A stretch of DNA of 64,000 nt from Croceimicrobium sp965228705 (GTDB lineage Bacteria > Bacteroidota > Bacteroidia > Flavobacteriales > Schleiferiaceae), in assembly GCF_965228705.1 (NCBI RefSeq), contig NZ_OZ245832.1, forward strand, positions 3,038,001 through 3,102,000, written 5' to 3'. Position numbers and translations under genes: made by a program. Below, in pieces: positions 62,099 to 64,000 of this stretch (positions within the stretch are counted from its first letter, which is position 1; each line of letters opens with the position of its first letter). The notes below the pieces were generated by a model. The model was not told the DNA's origin. It saw nothing but the letters and a program-made list of their open reading frames with translations, and ran no database searches.

Positions 62099-63852
62099 TA
62101 ATCGAGTTGGGGACGAAGGTCGATGCCCAGTTCAGTTAATTGCAAGGTATCTATTGAAGCCGGACTGTTTATCATTAAGTCACGTCCCGCATTGTTTTTA
62201 GGGAAGGCAATAAAGTCGCGAATGGTTTCGGAGCCACCTAGAAGCGCCACTAAGCGATCAAAGCCAAAAGCAATACCACCGTGAGGGGGAGCTCCATATT
62301 CGAAGGCATCCATTAAGAATCCAAATTGAGCTTTGGCCTCTTCATCGCTAAAGCCCAGCATTTCGAACATGCGACTTTGTACTTTGCGATCGTGGATACG
62401 AATAGAGCCACCACCAATCTCATTGCCATTCAATACCATATCGTAAGCATTAGCTCTCACCTTACCGGGATCGGTATCTAATAGTGCAATATCCTCAGGC
62501 TTAGGTGAGGTAAAGGGGTGGTGCATAGCATGGTAGCGTTCACTTTCCTCATCCCATTCCAATAATGGGAAATCCAAGACCCATAATGGGGCATATTCAT
62601 CCGGATTACGCAATCCGAGTTCTTCGCCCATGTACAAGCGCAATTCGCTCATGGCCTTGCGCGTCTTGTTTTCGCTGCCGGCCAGGATCAATAAAAGGTC
62701 GCCCGCCTCACTGCCAGCGGCTTTATGCCATTCGGCCTGAGCCTCTTCATTAAAGAATTTATCTACGGATGATTTAAAAGTACAGTCTTCATTGTACTTG
62801 GAATAAATCAATCCCTGCATTCCAATTTGAGGACGTTGTACCCATTTGGTAAGGGCGTCTAATTGTTTTCGGCTGTAGCCTGATGCGCCAGGAACGGAAA
62901 TTCCGAGCACTACTTCCGCCTGATCAAATACTACAAAGCCCTTTTCCTTGGCTAAATCGTTTAAATTCTTAAGCTCCATTCCAAAACGGATATCGGGCTT
63001 ATCATTACCGTAGCGCTCCATGGCTTCGGCATAAGTCATACGAGGGACGGAATCAATATCTACACCCTTAACTTCCTTAAGTAAGCTCTTGATTAAGCCC
63101 TCAAATTGCTGAAGAATATCTTCCTGCTCAACAAAGGCCATTTCGCAGTCGATCTGTGTGAATTCAGGTTGACGATCCGCTCGTAAATCTTCATCGCGGA
63201 AGCAACGCACAATTTGATAGTAGCGATCATAACCCGAAACCATTAAGAGCTGCTTAAAGGTTTGAGGGGATTGCGGCAGGGCGTAAAACTGACCTTGATT
63301 CATCCGCGAAGGCACCACAAAATCTCGTGCTCCTTCTGGAGTAGACTTGATCAAATAAGGAGTTTCAATTTCGAGGAAGTCGGCAGCATTTAAAAATGAA
63401 CGTACGGCCTGAGCTACCTTATGACGAAGCTTAATGCTGGCTTGTAAAGGATTACGACGCAGGTCGAGGTAGCGATATTTCATGCGCAGTTCCTCGCCGC
63501 CATCGGTATCATTCTCAATGGTAAAGGGAGGCGTTTTAGCTGCGTTTAAGATCTCCAGCTTATTGACTTTGATTTCAATTTCGCCGGTGGCCATATTGGG
63601 GTTTTTGCTTTCGCGCTCCAATACTTCCCCTTCAATGGCAATTACAAATTCGCGGCCTACTTTACGCGCTTTTTCTTGAAGGTCTGCGTCCCAGCCATCA
63701 TTAAAAGCCAACTGTGTTATACCGTAACGATCTCGCAAATCGATGAAAGTCATTCCACTTAAGATACGACTGCGTTGAACCCAGCCACTCAATTTTACTT
63801 TTTCGCCGATATGCGAAGCATTCAATTCTCCGCAGTGATGAGATCGATACAT
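62098..63852 (-). CDS. aspS: Aspartate--tRNA ligase
   Basis: 584 residues from the ATG at 63852; an in-frame TTG at 63873 would add seven residues and is unlikely. OB-fold anticodon domain (VKLSGWVQRSRILSGMTFIDLRD), motif 2 region (YDRYYQIVRCFRDEDLRADRQPEFTQ), a bacterial-type insertion with GAD-like domain, and motif 3 (PPHGGIAFGFDRLVALLGG). The long form is the bacterial AspRS; no GatCAB partner is visible here so discriminating versus non-discriminating is not decided. Divergent from the tadA-like gene. Confidence 0.97.
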   Translation of the reverse strand: MYRSHHCGELNASHIGEKVKLSGWVQRSRILSGMTFIDLRDRYGITQLAFNDGWDADLQEKARKVGREFVIAIEGEVLERESKNPNMATGEIEIKVNKLEILNAAKTPPFTIENDTDGGEELRMKYRYLDLRRNPLQASIKLRHKVAQAVRSFLNAADFLEIETPYLIKSTPEGARDFVVPSRMNQGQFYALPQSPQTFKQLLMVSGYDRYYQIVRCFRDEDLRADRQPEFTQIDCEMAFVEQEDILQQFEGLIKSLLKEVKGVDIDSVPRMTYAEAMERYGNDKPDIRFGMELKNLNDLAKEKGFVVFDQAEVVLGISVPGASGYSRKQLDALTKWVQRPQIGMQGLIYSKYNEDCTFKSSVDKFFNEEAQAEWHKAAGSEAGDLLLILAGSENKTRKAMSELRLYMGEELGLRNPDEYAPLWVLDFPLLEWDEESERYHAMHHPFTSPKPEDIALLDTDPGKVRANAYDMVLNGNEIGGGSIRIHDRKVQSRMFEMLGFSDEEAKAQFGFLMDAFEYGAPPHGGIAFGFDRLVALLGGSETIRDFIAFPKNNAGRDLMINSPASIDTLQLTELGIDLRPQLD

Positions 63853-63870
63853 TAACTTGATTTTAGCCGG

Positions 63871-63878
63871 CAAAATTA
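63871..63878 (-). promoter_or_regulatory. -7 box of aspS
   Basis: Read on the - strand, TAATTTTG matches TAnnTTTG exactly, 19 bases upstream of the ATG. No clear -33 element. Confidence 0.4.
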
Positions 63879-63936
63879 CAATATCGCTTGGGCATGCCTA
63901 TTTTTGAAACGGAAAAATAATTACCCCTTTTCGACT

Positions 63937-64000
63937 ATGATTGAGCCCTTTAATGATGAGTATTTTATGCGTAAGGCCCTGGAAGAGGCCCAACTGGCTT
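63937..64000 (+). CDS. Start of a TadA-like nucleoside/tRNA adenosine deaminase (3' truncated by window)
   Basis: Only 21 codons are visible (MIEPFNDEYFMRKALEEAQL). The opening FMRKALEEA helix is the usual start of tRNA-adenosine deaminase TadA in Bacteroidota. The zinc-binding motifs lie outside the window, so the assignment rests on this short stretch. Confidence 0.6.
   Translation, partial: MIEPFNDEYFMRKALEEAQLA

Noticed and set aside
1..64000. Search for CRISPR arrays, insertion sequences, rRNA, replication origin
   Set aside because: No regular repeat-spacer array, transposase, rRNA-like sequence or cluster of DnaA boxes was noticed.

Overview
The window looks like a chromosomal segment of a marine, polysaccharide-degrading member of the Bacteroidota (Flavobacteriales or a close relative). 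The evidence is: SusC/SusD pairs, several large secreted proteins ending in type IX secretion (T9SS) sorting domains, a complete moxR/bat operon, promoter boxes of the TAnnTTTG type, lipoproteins with Bacteroidota-style lipoboxes, and little sign of Shine-Dalgarno sequences. No rRNA, CRISPR array, transposase, integrase or phage gene was seen.

Region 1 (1-14,930) is a beta-1,3-glucan (laminarin) utilisation locus in two convergent transcription units. On the + strand are the C-terminal part of a GH94/149/161-like phosphorylase (cut by the window edge), a multidomain T9SS-exported GH81 endo-glucanase with CBM6 and CBM56 modules, and a GH17 lipoprotein. On the - strand are SusC, SusD, a PKD-containing surface glycan-binding lipoprotein and a GH16 laminarinase lipoprotein. 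A bidirectional terminator separates the units. A clean promoter with an overlapping inverted repeat lies upstream of susC. Inferred flow: GH81, GH16 and GH17 cut the glucan outside or at the outer membrane, the binding protein with SusC/SusD captures and imports oligosaccharides, and the phosphorylase may split them in the cytoplasm.

Region 2 (14,933-20,248) holds two tandem paralogous T9SS-exported proteins of unknown function.

Region 3 (20,377-24,011) is an AT-rich accessory island next to tRNA-Ala(GGC). It is a tightly overlapping operon of an XRE regulator, a PD-(D/E)xK nuclease-like effector, a small middle component and a DUF2326-type ABC ATPase. This fits the ABC-three-component (ABC-3C) conflict systems. 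A divergent SymE-like toxin gene shares the control region. It is the best candidate here for a little-studied biological system.

Region 4 (24,059-34,842) contains a BioD-like/DRTGG ATPase, a dNTP triphosphohydrolase and the moxR-DUF58-(membrane protein)-batA-batB-batC-batD-batE operon.

Region 5 (35,277-44,666) contains a T9SS-exported PhoX-family phosphatase, a di-heme cytochrome c peroxidase, a hybrid histidine kinase overlapping a fructosamine-kinase-like gene, the DNA-repair-associated phosphoesterase PdeM and an MltF-like lytic transglycosylase.

Region 6 (44,742-64,000) is mostly housekeeping: a T9SS protein, an S46 dipeptidyl-peptidase, cystathionine gamma-synthase, an SDR oxidoreductase, a Spy-like protein, an acyl-CoA carboxylase beta subunit, a thioredoxin-fold protein, a DUF4173-like membrane protein, PurQ, a T9SS beta-propeller protein, a small XRE regulator, a ClC channel with CBS domains, AspS and the first codons of a TadA-like deaminase.

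All family names come from reading motifs by eye; no database search was run.
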